Source: Klebsiella spallanzanii (GTDB lineage: Bacteria; Pseudomonadota; Gammaproteobacteria; Enterobacterales; Enterobacteriaceae). Taken from it: 64,000 bases of DNA. Position numbers and translations under genes: made by a program. Positions 17,267 through 26,173 of this stretch are shown here, one piece after another. Under the pieces are notes generated by a model, which was not told where the DNA came from, made no database searches, and saw only the letters and a list, made by a program, of their open reading frames with translations. How positions within the stretch are numbered: position 1 is the stretch's first letter; every line of letters begins with the position of its first letter. The stretch is from contig NZ_CABGGS010000045.1 in assembly GCF_902158555.1 (NCBI RefSeq), positions 310,001 through 374,000 of the forward strand. The letters run 5' to 3'.

Positions 17267-19807
17267 ATGAAATACATGCCGGGTAAAAAAGCATCAATAT
17301 TGGTATTTTTAACATTGCCAATCTTTGCCTATGCTGATTCAAGTATGGCAAATTCTAATGATAATAGCAGTGGCTATGTATTCGATACAACCCTTCTGAA
17401 AGGAAGTGGCCTGCCTGTTGATGACGTTATCAACTACGTATCTACTGATAAAATCAAACCCGGTAATTATTCGGTAGATGTGCAGCTAAATGGTCTTTTT
17501 TTATTTCATGATAATATTGTTTTTAAGATACACAATGGTTCAACGCAACCCTGTTTTTCAAGAAAACAGATACAGCTCATTCCATTGAAAAACAAGATAA
17601 AACAAGAACTCGGTGAATGTAACTTTTTACCTGACATTGTTCCCAACGTATCTATCAACACTGATATGCGAAAAATGTTGGTCGAGATCGGTCTGCCAGA
17701 AATTGATCTGGCAAAAGAGCCCAAGGGCTACGTTTCACCTGATGATTTAGATGACGGTGAAACTATGCTGCTATCTAACTACAGCATCAATCAATATTAT
17801 TCTCGTTTCACTGGAGCGGGTTCCGGTAGTTACAAATCTACTTGGGTAGGCTTAAATAACGCTATAAACTTTGGTAGATGGCAGCTACATCAACAAGGAA
17901 CATGGTCACACAGCGATCCCGGTACAACGCAGTGGTCAACAAACCGCGCATACCTGCAGCGCGCAATTTTACCAATAAAAAGTAATTTGATTGTCGGTGA
18001 TAACTACACCAGCGGTAGTTTTTTCTCAGGCTTTGCCTTTAGGGGAATATCTCTATCCTCCGATGACCGCATGCTGCCACAGTCACAACAAGGCTATGCA
18101 CCGATTATCAGGGGAGTTGCCAAAAGTAATGCCAAAGTCACTATTAGTCAGGGGAAGGCTATAATCTATGAAAGCACCGTACCACCTGGTAACTTCGAGA
18201 TTAACGATCTTTATCCCGTGTCATACTCAGGCGATCTATCCGTCACGATAAAAGAAGCTGATGGTTCAGTGAATGTATTTACGGTCCCCTATGCAGCAGG
18301 ACCAGAATCTGTGCGAGAAGGAATGTATAAATATTCCGCCATCGCCGGTCATTCTCGCTACGTTGGCGATAGTGATCCATTTGCTGAATTAACCGTACAG
18401 TACGGTCTTAGCAACAATATTACGACGAATTTTGGTAGTCGTATCGCTGAAGGTTATCTCTCCGGGGTGATGGGAGGCGTGTACTCCTCTGAATTAGGTG
18501 CATTCGGGCTTGATACCACCTTTTCGCAAGCAAACTTGCCAGATGGCGATCAAACAGGCTGGATGTTCCATGCAAGTTACAGCAAACGGATTGTGCCAAC
18601 CAATACAACAATTGCTATTGCCGGTTACCGCTACTCAACAGCAGGCTATCGAGATCTGTCCGATGTTTTAGGCCTGCGTAAAGCCTGGACCGAGAATAAT
18701 CTCAACTGGACATCAACAACTTTAAACCAATCCTCCCGATTTGAAATCTCCGTAACTCAGGATATGGATATATTGGGAAGTCTATGGGTATCAGGATCGA
18801 CACAAGCGTATCGGGATGGCCGAAGCAATGACAGACAATACCAGTTTGGATACAACAAACAATTCGCCAATGGTATTTCTTTCAATGCTTCTATTGCACG
18901 AACCCGCTACAGCGAAGCTCGAAATAATTACATTGATGGTGGCATTGGCTACGATAACTATATCAATAACTATTATTCATCCACTCAGCAAACGTTGAGT
19001 TCAGTTTCTGTTTCTATCCCTCTTGGACGTAATCAACAAAATACTCTTAGTAGCACTTACACCCAACAAAACGGAGTAGGATCCACATTGCAATCCACAT
19101 TATCAGGTTTAATGGACACTAGCCAACCGATTAATTATGGTCTGACCTACGCGCATGATTATGCTAATAATCAATCCTTGGGCGGAACATTGCAAACCTC
19201 AACCTCCTTCGGTTCGGTTCAGGGAACGCTTTCTCACGCGAAAAGTTATTCTCAAGGCTCAGCAGGACTGCAAGGTGCAATCGTTCTTCACAAAGATGGA
19301 GCAACTCTTGGCCCCTACCTGGGAGAGACATTTGCTTTAATTGAAGCAAAAGGTGCTCAGGGTGCGAAGGTTGTTGGTAGCCAGAATACGACCGTCGACA
19401 GATTTGGCTTTGCACTGAGTCCCTCTGTTGCCCCTTATCAGTATAATAACGTTGCTCTTGATTCATCTGAAATCAATAAAAATGCAGAGATCGTTTCAGG
19501 AAGCCAACGTATCGCACCAATGGTCGGTGCCATGGTTAGAGTCAAGTTCAGTGTCTTGCATGGTTATCCGATGTTAATAAATATCAACTACAATAAACCA
19601 CTGCCGTTAGGCGCCACTGTTTATAATAACAAAGACAATCCTGTCGGGACAGTCGGACAAAATAATCAAGCATGGGTACGTAATGATAAACTAGAAGATA
19701 ATTTAAGCGTGAAATGGGGAAATAACTCATCCTGCAATTTACATTACCGTATTTCAGATACACAAAAAGATGATCCAATAATAAAAACACAGGGAGAATG
19801 TAAATAA
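17267..19807 (+). CDS. Outer-membrane fimbrial usher
   Basis: An 846-residue usher that threads folded subunits through a 24-strand pore. Visible: a signal peptide ending FAYADS; the N-terminal domain start YVFDTTLLKGSGLPVDDV; the plug and barrel (APIIRGVAKSNAKVTISQ, YESTVPPGNFEINDLYP, FTVPYAAGPESVREG, all usher hallmarks); and the C-terminal domain with cysteines SSCNLHYRI and GECK. The ATG at 17267 replaces an earlier in-frame ATG inside the chaperone gene, because it gives the signal peptide. Its stop overlaps the next start by one base (TAATG). Confidence 0.92.
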   Translation: MKYMPGKKASILVFLTLPIFAYADSSMANSNDNSSGYVFDTTLLKGSGLPVDDVINYVSTDKIKPGNYSVDVQLNGLFLFHDNIVFKIHNGSTQPCFSRKQIQLIPLKNKIKQELGECNFLPDIVPNVSINTDMRKMLVEIGLPEIDLAKEPKGYVSPDDLDDGETMLLSNYSINQYYSRFTGAGSGSYKSTWVGLNNAINFGRWQLHQQGTWSHSDPGTTQWSTNRAYLQRAILPIKSNLIVGDNYTSGSFFSGFAFRGISLSSDDRMLPQSQQGYAPIIRGVAKSNAKVTISQGKAIIYESTVPPGNFEINDLYPVSYSGDLSVTIKEADGSVNVFTVPYAAGPESVREGMYKYSAIAGHSRYVGDSDPFAELTVQYGLSNNITTNFGSRIAEGYLSGVMGGVYSSELGAFGLDTTFSQANLPDGDQTGWMFHASYSKRIVPTNTTIAIAGYRYSTAGYRDLSDVLGLRKAWTENNLNWTSTTLNQSSRFEISVTQDMDILGSLWVSGSTQAYRDGRSNDRQYQFGYNKQFANGISFNASIARTRYSEARNNYIDGGIGYDNYINNYYSSTQQTLSSVSVSIPLGRNQQNTLSSTYTQQNGVGSTLQSTLSGLMDTSQPINYGLTYAHDYANNQSLGGTLQTSTSFGSVQGTLSHAKSYSQGSAGLQGAIVLHKDGATLGPYLGETFALIEAKGAQGAKVVGSQNTTVDRFGFALSPSVAPYQYNNVALDSSEINKNAEIVSGSQRIAPMVGAMVRVKFSVLHGYPMLININYNKPLPLGATVYNNKDNPVGTVGQNNQAWVRNDKLEDNLSVKWGNNSSCNLHYRISDTQKDDPIIKTQGECK

Positions 19808-21153
19808 TGATTAGTTCAAAATCATTTATATTGACCTTATTGGTGCTGCTCGGGTTAGTTTCATTCAATCAGGCTCATGCAACCTGCACGCGAAAGTCGT
19901 CTATTGATGCTGGTTGCGATAGTTGTGGTGTAGGGATTGGGCTGGGCAATGTCAACATTACCAGCAGTTACCTTCAACCGGTTGGCACACCATTAGCAAG
20001 TACAGTATTCAGTATTAATACGGCTGTCAGGTATAGCAGCAGTGGAGCCGGAGATCTTGTTTTATATGAATGCGACGCAACTGACGTGGGAAATATCTAT
20101 GAAGTTTTTGCAACAAACGGTGACGATCGTGTCGGAGGATACTTCGACCTGGGTAAAGATGATTCCCATCAGAACTATTTTGCCACCTATTTCCCCTACG
20201 TAGGTATAAAGTTAACACATATTAATTCCGGGCTTCCATTTACTCGCTACTGGCAACAATATCCTATTACCAGCTACGCTACAGTGGGTAACAAAATACA
20301 AATTCGTGTTAAAGATTTTAGCGCTATTCGAGCAGACCTTATCAGAATAAGCACACTGCCAGGACAAGGAAAAAGCAACTACTGCGGTGGTTATGTTGCC
20401 AGCTCCCCTTATTCAGGAATGGCGTCGCCAACGGGCACCTCCAGCTACACCTGCATACAACCAAATGGCTATGTCACTTTCAAAGGCCCGGGTATTACTA
20501 CCGATCCTATCGGTTCCGATTCTGCAGATAACTACGCCACATGGGGGACAGGACGTTGGATCGCAATGGGAATGGGAACGTCACCTATATCAACGCTGAC
20601 CCATACATCTACCTGTGTGGCCCGCAACGTAACTCCTTTAGTACTGCTGCCTACAATTAGCATCCAATCACTTAATAACGGCGGAACATCACAGTCAAAT
20701 TTCACTGTGTCTATTGAGTGTGATAATGCCGCGGTCTCCGGAATTTCCTCCGGTAGCACTGCATTAGGATTGCAAGTGCCCTATGAAAGTTATTTAACGG
20801 CAAAGGAACTTGGACTGGTAAATGCATCAGGCGGTGTCAGTTATCTGCTTTCAGACGGCTATGGTACCAACTCCACAATTGCAACCGGCGTGGGTATTGC
20901 TTTAAGCAATACTTCAACCGGCACAGCGATGAATTTCTTAGGATGGGGAGTGTGTACTTCACTCGGTTGTCCAAGCGGTAATGATGTGGGTTGGTATTCT
21001 GTTTTAAACGGTGCATCATCTATTGGTAGTGCGGCGTCAGGGTACACCAGTTATAATTCTGTATTCACTGCTACATTAAAGAAAATACCCGGCCAAACGG
21101 TAACCGCGGGAAAAGTAAGCGCTAAAGCTTACGTATGGGTGAGGGTTCAGTGA
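19807..21153 (+). CDS. Two-domain fimbrial tip adhesin
   Basis: A 448-residue secreted protein with a signal peptide ending QAHA and a cysteine-rich mature N-terminus (CTRKSSIDAGCDSCGVG). The length, a long unfamiliar N-terminal region to about residue 265, and a C-terminal pilin-like domain (STCVARNVTPLVLLPTIS ... SAKAYVWVRVQ) fit a tip adhesin. The binding domain is not recognised, so the receptor is unknown. It starts at the stop of the usher gene, and its own stop overlaps the next chaperone start (GTGATGG). Adhesin role inferred from position, length and pilin-like end. Confidence 0.8.
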   Translation: MISSKSFILTLLVLLGLVSFNQAHATCTRKSSIDAGCDSCGVGIGLGNVNITSSYLQPVGTPLASTVFSINTAVRYSSSGAGDLVLYECDATDVGNIYEVFATNGDDRVGGYFDLGKDDSHQNYFATYFPYVGIKLTHINSGLPFTRYWQQYPITSYATVGNKIQIRVKDFSAIRADLIRISTLPGQGKSNYCGGYVASSPYSGMASPTGTSSYTCIQPNGYVTFKGPGITTDPIGSDSADNYATWGTGRWIAMGMGTSPISTLTHTSTCVARNVTPLVLLPTISIQSLNNGGTSQSNFTVSIECDNAAVSGISSGSTALGLQVPYESYLTAKELGLVNASGGVSYLLSDGYGTNSTIATGVGIALSNTSTGTAMNFLGWGVCTSLGCPSGNDVGWYSVLNGASSIGSAASGYTSYNSVFTATLKKIPGQTVTAGKVSAKAYVWVRVQ

Positions 21154-21884
21154 TGGGTAAAACAATATTAATAATACTTATGCTGCTTACGCCAATTAGC
21201 TATGCTGGAATGCTGATTGAAAAAACCAGAGTGATTTATCATGAAGGTGAAGTCACACAAAGCGTTAATATCATGAATGTTAATCCGTATCCCACATTTG
21301 TCCAAACATGGGTGGATTTAGGCGAGGTTAACAATTTCAAGCAGAGCGCTTCATCACCATTTGTTCTGATCCCTCCAATATTTAATTTACGCCCTAATGA
21401 AATAAAATCAGTTAGAGTTATTTTTAATGGCCAAAAATTACCAACAGATAGAGAAAGCCTCTATTGGATAAATATTTATGAAGTTCCAGCCATCAAAGAG
21501 GCACCAGGGATAGATAAATACTTACTAATGTCAATGAAAACTCAACTAAAGCTTATTTATCGCCCCAAAAATCTTACTGGTAACGTTAATGATGCAGGAA
21601 ATTCAGTATCATGCTCACTTAAGCAGGATAATCATTTATCCCTGACTTGCCGTAATAACAGCGGTTACGTCTTATCCTATAATGATATTATAGTCAACAT
21701 CCAAGGAAAATATTATAAAGCATCGGCCGATCTGGACCTGATGATAAAACCGTTTTCAGAGAGTTTCTTTTCACTTATACCTATTTCAGTTGAGCCGATC
21801 AAAACCTCTGGTTCTATAATATTTAAACTTATTAATGATAAGGGCGAAATTGAAGAAATAAAAAAAACACTACCAACTACATGA
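21153..21884 (+). CDS. Second fimbrial chaperone of the operon
   Basis: A 243-residue PapD-like chaperone: signal peptide ending ISYAG, then MLIEKTRVIYHEGEVTQSV, PTFVQTWVDLG and DRESLYWINIYEVPAI, with the family pattern RESLYW clearer than in the first chaperone gene. The start at 21153 overlaps the adhesin stop. Directly after the adhesin gene, it may serve that adhesin specifically while the first chaperone serves the shaft subunit; that division of labour is inference. Confidence 0.87.
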   Translation: MGKTILIILMLLTPISYAGMLIEKTRVIYHEGEVTQSVNIMNVNPYPTFVQTWVDLGEVNNFKQSASSPFVLIPPIFNLRPNEIKSVRVIFNGQKLPTDRESLYWINIYEVPAIKEAPGIDKYLLMSMKTQLKLIYRPKNLTGNVNDAGNSVSCSLKQDNHLSLTCRNNSGYVLSYNDIIVNIQGKYYKASADLDLMIKPFSESFFSLIPISVEPIKTSGSIIFKLINDKGEIEEIKKTLPTT

Positions 21885-22053
21885 TGAGTCTATTTACATC
21901 TATTTAGCGTTGCTGATAATTCTTAAAGACTCCCCTATAGCTTCAACATAAATCTCATTGTAATTAAAGCTCTTGTTTATGAGTGTTTATTCAAGGTTAT
22001 ATTACAATGTGATTAATATTTTTACATTGAGTAATTACGAACTAAGAAGAATT

Positions 22054-22266
22054 CTAAAAAATCGAAAAATCAATACCATCACTTTTAAGTGTGATAAGCG
22101 TATACCAGACAAGACAATAAAAAGCGATAATGATTAGGGCGAGAGCAACGAGGATATTTACAAAAGGAACATCCTCTTCTGTAAGAAAAATCCAGAATGC
22201 ATAAAAAAACAGAAGCACCGAAAAAGATATCGCGACTAGTGCACATGATGAAAGCAAAGCTTGCAT
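22054..22266 (-). CDS. Small two-helix membrane protein, unknown
   Basis: A 70-residue protein with two clear membrane helices (CALVAISFSVLLFFYAFWIF and ILVALALIIIAFYCLVWY) separated by the acidic turn TEEDVPF. TAAAGGATTACAAT precedes its ATG. It lies alone, opposite in strand to both neighbours. No family is recognised. Confidence 0.5.
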   Translation of the reverse strand: MQALLSSCALVAISFSVLLFFYAFWIFLTEEDVPFVNILVALALIIIAFYCLVWYTLITLKSDGIDFSIF

Positions 22267-22524
22267 ATTGTAATCCTTTACGAAGAGTCACAATTATAAC
22301 ATGATGGTTGTTGAGTGTCTGTACATATAAAATCCCCCATGCACTACTTAAGTGGTATTGATTATCAGCAGCATTCAATTTTTAAACGTCATAAAACAGC
22401 CCCATCAGATTCATCCTATTTTAACAAAACGACTAATCAACGCATTGAAATATGTGGGGATTTATATTTAAATATAATCTCTGAAAAAGACTTCAGTGTT
22501 CATCAATTAAATTAAGGACATATC

Positions 22525-22917
22525 ATGAAAAAGATAAAAACAGCACTAACCTACTTAACAATCATCAGCGCCTTTTCATCTTTCGGCGCATACGCGGCCA
22601 ATGAGTTAAAAGGTTGTGCAGCTAAAGAACAACAAATTCAGCAGCAAATTGACTATGCAACTAAACATGGCAATAATCACCGGATATCAGGTCTGGAAAA
22701 AGCATTGAGCGAATTACGTCAAAACTGCACTGATGAAAAACTAACCCAAGAAAGAAAAAACAAAATTTCTGAAAAAGAACAAAAAGTTACCGAAAGAATA
22801 ACTGAACTTAATCAAGCTAAAGAAACTGGTAACGCTGATAAGATAAATAAAAAAGAGAAAAAACTTCAAGAGGCTAAAAGTGAGCTTCTTGAAGCACAAA
22901 GCGAACTGAATAAATAA
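22525..22917 (+). CDS. DUF1090 (YqjC-like) periplasmic coiled-coil protein
   Basis: A 130-residue secreted protein: signal peptide ending AYAAN, then LKGCAAKEQQIQQQIDYAT and a long charged helix with KISEKEQKVTERITELNQAKETGNADKI that should form a coiled coil, the pattern of the DUF1090/YqjC family. Two cysteines (KGCAAK, RQNCTDE) may pair. The family has no settled function. A good AAGGACA site precedes the ATG. It sits between two fimbrial operons without obvious link to either and is closed by a shared bidirectional terminator. Confidence 0.75.
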   Translation: MKKIKTALTYLTIISAFSSFGAYAANELKGCAAKEQQIQQQIDYATKHGNNHRISGLEKALSELRQNCTDEKLTQERKNKISEKEQKVTERITELNQAKETGNADKINKKEKKLQEAKSELLEAQSELNK

Positions 22918-22959
22918 GTATAGATTCTAGAAATAACGCCTCCATTCGCTATATAAAAA

Positions 22960-22985
22960 ATTAGTGCCAGTTATCTGGCACTAAT
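22960..22985. terminator. Bidirectional terminator
   Basis: ATTAGTGCCAG (22960-22970) pairs with CTGGCACTAAT (22975-22985) around TTAT. An A run stands on the left and TTTT on the right, so it can end both the DUF1090 gene and the leftward 66-residue gene at 22988. Confidence 0.8.
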
Positions 22986-22987
22986 TT

Positions 22988-23188
22988 TCAGAATTTATCA
23001 TCCAGATTCATTATTGCATTCTGCGTCTGAATCAATCCTTCAATCTCTTCAAGTCTATGATTAACTTTTATAGGTTCATGAATATCTTTTATAAAAACAA
23101 GTGATTTGTCGCCATGGCTGTGAACCATTCTTATTTCAGTTATTCTGACTATCACAACTTTACCGGAGTAGTCCGTTAATTTTATCAT
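22988..23188 (-). CDS. Small FlbD-like protein of unknown role
   Basis: A 66-residue protein, MIKLTDYSGKVVIVRITEI... ending AIMNLDDKF, with no signal peptide. The opening MIKLTxxxGK and the later IKVNHRLEEIEGLI recall the FlbD/SwrD family of small flagellar-region proteins, but the match is weak. It lies 49 bases downstream of fimK on the same strand, so it could be the last gene of the fim operon. Confidence 0.5.
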   Translation of the reverse strand: MIKLTDYSGKVVIVRITEIRMVHSHGDKSLVFIKDIHEPIKVNHRLEEIEGLIQTQNAIMNLDDKF

Positions 23189-23237
23189 TTTAAATTATGT
23201 CAACATTTATTATAAATGAATTCTGTTCATTATAATA

Positions 23238-24701
23238 TTATTTAAATTGGTTAGATTTCAATACAAGAGCAGCCAATTCCTCTTCGCTCGCTGGCTGATG
23301 AAAGAAATACCCCTGAAAAAGTTCGACACCAAGCCGCTTCAACTTTTCGAAAGTAAAAATATCTTCCACACCTTCAGCAATGCATTGCCTTCCTGTCATC
23401 GAGCAATATCCTGATAGAGATGTAATTAATGCTATATCATCTTTACTCGTTAAAACATCATCAATGATACTTTTATCCAGTTTATACCCTTTAAAAGAGA
23501 ATTTTCTGACAGGAAAAAAAACACTCCCTTCGGAAAAACAGTCATCTAAAAAAAGAATCATGCCCATTCCACTTAGTATATTAAGATTATTCACTACATC
23601 ACGTGATATATAAAAATCTGATTTTTCAGAAAACTCAAGTACAAGCTGACTTTTCCATCGAGTATCTTTTAGCTGACGACAAGCTTCTATACACATTTTA
23701 ACCAGACCTGGGCAATCAATCAAATCTGGATGTATATTAATAGAGAAAAAATACTTTCCCTCATACCTGTTTATTCCATCGATGGCATTTTTGAGGCTCA
23801 TAGCAGTAAGTAGCAACAGGACGCTTTCAGACTTAAGATCTGGAATAAATTCATTCGGGGGGATTACATATCCTTTTTGACGCCAGCGAGTGAGTATTTC
23901 GAAGCCACAAATTTCCCGTAAGGTATTTATAATTGGTTGATAAACCTGATAAACCTCCTGCATCTCAATACCGGTTACGAAGTCTTTTTCATAAGAAGAC
24001 ATTTCCGTTTGAGCCAATCTTGCCTTCCATCTTTTTGATGCCCCCGGAAGTTTCCCGGCAAGTTCAGCAGAATTCTCAACCATTTTCCTAAGCCCTGATT
24101 TTCTCTGATTGTATAAAGTTTTAGATGCTACATTTCTGTTTCTTTCAAAAAGCGCGGTATCAGTACCGCTGAACAGGTCAAGAAGGACTTCAGTTTCGCG
24201 TGGGGTTAGTCCTTCATTACTCATTCCTCTTTTGTTAACAGTGAAACGATCTCTTGAGGTGAAAGGTAGGTTCTCTCTCACTCGAGTAAAATATTGTTCC
24301 AGACGTTTTACACTCAATTTTGAGGAGATAATCTTTGCACTAAAAACAAATTTTTCCCCACCAGCCATTTGCAGTATATTTTGATGAAGCCAGGAACATG
24401 ACACACCACTAATGAAAACGAAATCAGTATCTGGATGAACTTTTTTTATTCTCTCAGCTATGTAGATCAACATCAAAAGGAAATAAAAAGATTCCTTAGG
24501 TATATAAAATACATACAAACCAGAAGTATCAATTACATCATCATCCTCAGAATGGGTAGTATCAATACTCGCATCGTTAAGTAGTATAATTTTAGTCGCA
24601 ACCCCTTGATTATTTATCAATTCCTTCAGGCCAGCCGCCGCCATAGCGCAAGGGGAAACAATATAAGCAACCGAATATTCTACTTTTGTTTGCTTAATCA
24701 T
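23238..24701 (-). CDS. fimK: FimK: pseudo-receiver / LuxR-type HTH / EAL regulator of type 1 fimbriae
   Basis: A ~487-residue protein encoded directly after fimH, the position and build of fimK in Klebsiella. The N-terminus (YIVSPCAMAAAGLKELI) is receiver-like; a LuxR-type HTH lies at about 168-210 (LTPRETEVLLDLFSG ... ASKTLYNQRKSG); the rest is an EAL domain keeping E in GFEILTRW, N in FSINIHP, E in VLEFSEK, DD in LDDCFSEGS, K in GYKLDKS and E in IAEGVED. As in its relative at 13484-15016, DFGTG is replaced by DCFSE. The ATG at 24701 (ATGATTAA) overlaps the fimH stop by 8 bases; a TTG at 24707 is the alternative. It is likely a c-di-GMP-linked regulator of fimbriation. Confidence 0.85.
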   Translation of the reverse strand: MIKQTKVEYSVAYIVSPCAMAAAGLKELINNQGVATKIILLNDASIDTTHSEDDDVIDTSGLYVFYIPKESFYFLLMLIYIAERIKKVHPDTDFVFISGVSCSWLHQNILQMAGGEKFVFSAKIISSKLSVKRLEQYFTRVRENLPFTSRDRFTVNKRGMSNEGLTPRETEVLLDLFSGTDTALFERNRNVASKTLYNQRKSGLRKMVENSAELAGKLPGASKRWKARLAQTEMSSYEKDFVTGIEMQEVYQVYQPIINTLREICGFEILTRWRQKGYVIPPNEFIPDLKSESVLLLLTAMSLKNAIDGINRYEGKYFFSINIHPDLIDCPGLVKMCIEACRQLKDTRWKSQLVLEFSEKSDFYISRDVVNNLNILSGMGMILFLDDCFSEGSVFFPVRKFSFKGYKLDKSIIDDVLTSKDDIALITSLSGYCSMTGRQCIAEGVEDIFTFEKLKRLGVELFQGYFFHQPASEEELAALVLKSNQFK

Positions 24702-25647
24702 AAACAAAATTTACGCCAATAATTGACTGAACACCACCGGCTGTAACCTGACCAGATGTACGAGCATAATTTGCCGTCAGTCCCAAACTTACCGATGAGG
24801 TGCCAACAGTCCCCAAAGAGACGTTCTGGTTTGCTGGTATGGCGCTTCCATTGCGGAGCAATTGTATACCAACCCCAGAAGCAGTACTGGTTCCAGAATA
24901 GGTATTGAGAAATATATCGTTGCTGGTTGCGGTATTGCCAGATAGATAAAAAGAAAGACTCTGGTTAGAACCACAGTGAACTGTCAGAGGTACAGCAACC
25001 GCACTTCCAGGATACTCAGGGAGAGTCACTGCAACGTTGCGTGCTGATACATCGCAGCCGCCCGTTGGAACTACAACGCTGTTATTGGCGTACAGATTCC
25101 AGGTAAAAGTTGCTGTTCTGACATTGCCACCATTGGTTTTATCAGAGCCTACTTGATACATGACAAGAGAGGCAAACATCGTCCCGCTTTCGATCGCTAT
25201 CCCTCCAGCAGCCGAGGCGGCTGAGGTCAGAGGTGTCAAGTAAAGCTGAGTGTTCCACGGAGTATAACTTCCCGATGTAAAATTATGTGTACCGGTAGCT
25301 GAATTTAGAGGAAAAGGATAGCTCGAACCATAATATCTCATGGTACCGGTAAAGTTTGTTAATACTCCACCATATGCCGATCCCTTCAGCATGCTGACAT
25401 TATCATTTCGTGTATTCGGATTATCATTACGACAAAAAATAGAAGACGAAAGGTCGACAACCAAGTTTTGCCCTACCGCTACACTCGGCTGAAGGTTTAC
25501 ATACACATTCGCTGTAGCCGTCACTGCACCACTGTTAAGTGTATTTCCTGTAGCATCATAACAGGTAAATGCACTGGCACAATTAATCCATGTCAGCTGG
25601 GCTACTGATGCAATAATAAAGACTCTCATGAAATATATTAAATGCAT
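24694..25647 (-). CDS. fimH: Type 1 fimbrial tip adhesin FimH with an altered sugar pocket
   Basis: A 317-residue adhesin with a signal peptide to about residue 26, then mature FTCYDATG, the same Phe1 and Cys3 as E. coli FimH. The lectin domain is clearly homologous (ANVYVNL, VGQNLVVDLSS, GSAYGGVL, SSYPFP), and the linker VVPTGGCDVSAR and pilin domain ending QSIIGVNFVYD match closely. Of the mannose ligands, Phe1, Asn46, Asp47, Asp54 and Gln133 align, but Tyr48 is Asn and the segment holding N135, Y137, D140 and F142 is replaced by a longer loop (QVGSDKTNGGNVRTATF). Binding may differ. A GAGGGG site precedes the ATG. Confidence 0.93.
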   Translation of the reverse strand: MHLIYFMRVFIIASVAQLTWINCASAFTCYDATGNTLNSGAVTATANVYVNLQPSVAVGQNLVVDLSSSIFCRNDNPNTRNDNVSMLKGSAYGGVLTNFTGTMRYYGSSYPFPLNSATGTHNFTSGSYTPWNTQLYLTPLTSAASAAGGIAIESGTMFASLVMYQVGSDKTNGGNVRTATFTWNLYANNSVVVPTGGCDVSARNVAVTLPEYPGSAVAVPLTVHCGSNQSLSFYLSGNTATSNDIFLNTYSGTSTASGVGIQLLRNGSAIPANQNVSLGTVGTSSVSLGLTANYARTSGQVTAGGVQSIIGVNFVYD

Positions 25648-25654
25648 TTTCCCC

Positions 25655-26161
25655 TCACTGATATGTATAAGTCACACTGATTACAGATTCAATACTTCCC
25701 TGCGTAGCTCCACCATTCACGGATAGAGCCCTCACCTGCAGAGGAAAGCTGGCAGATAAAGTTGAATCATCAACTGACACTTGTGTTTTCGTACCATTAT
25801 TCAAATCATTACCTGAAGAATCTTGCAGCTGTAGCTGGATATTGGTCGCGGTCCCCAAATTTTTATAATATCCCGTAGCATCAGCATTACCTGAAAAAGT
25901 TGCGGTTACTGCGGATGTTCCAACAGGGCAATTTGTCAGGTTAAGTGAAACTTCATGCCACGCTGAAGACGAACCTGCTGATAATAAATTAAACGTATAC
26001 AAGTCCCCTAAATAGACAGTGACATCCGATGTTGACACCGTGCAGGGTTTAGCCACGACGCTACCGTTGACCGTAATAGTTACATCAGCAGAAAATACAG
26101 GGCTAACGAATGTAAAAAGAAATGCAACTAAAAGATTATTGTATATTTTCACACTCTGCAT
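25655..26161 (-). CDS. fimG: Type 1 fimbrial minor subunit FimG
   Basis: A 168-residue pilin linking FimF to the adhesin in the tip. The mature start ADVTITVNGSVVAKPCTVST and the C-terminus QVRALSVNGGATQG...ISVTYTYQ match E. coli FimG. Two cysteines (KPCTVST, TNCPVG) form the usual bridge. It ends 7 bases before fimH and begins 12 bases after fimF. Confidence 0.94.
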   Translation of the reverse strand: MQSVKIYNNLLVAFLFTFVSPVFSADVTITVNGSVVAKPCTVSTSDVTVYLGDLYTFNLLSAGSSSAWHEVSLNLTNCPVGTSAVTATFSGNADATGYYKNLGTATNIQLQLQDSSGNDLNNGTKTQVSVDDSTLSASFPLQVRALSVNGGATQGSIESVISVTYTYQ

Positions 26162-26173
26162 AATTACCTCAGT

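Noticed and set aside
22315..22515. 66-residue open frame before the DUF1090 gene
   Set aside because: No ribosome site, odd composition, and it lies in the likely promoter region of the next gene.
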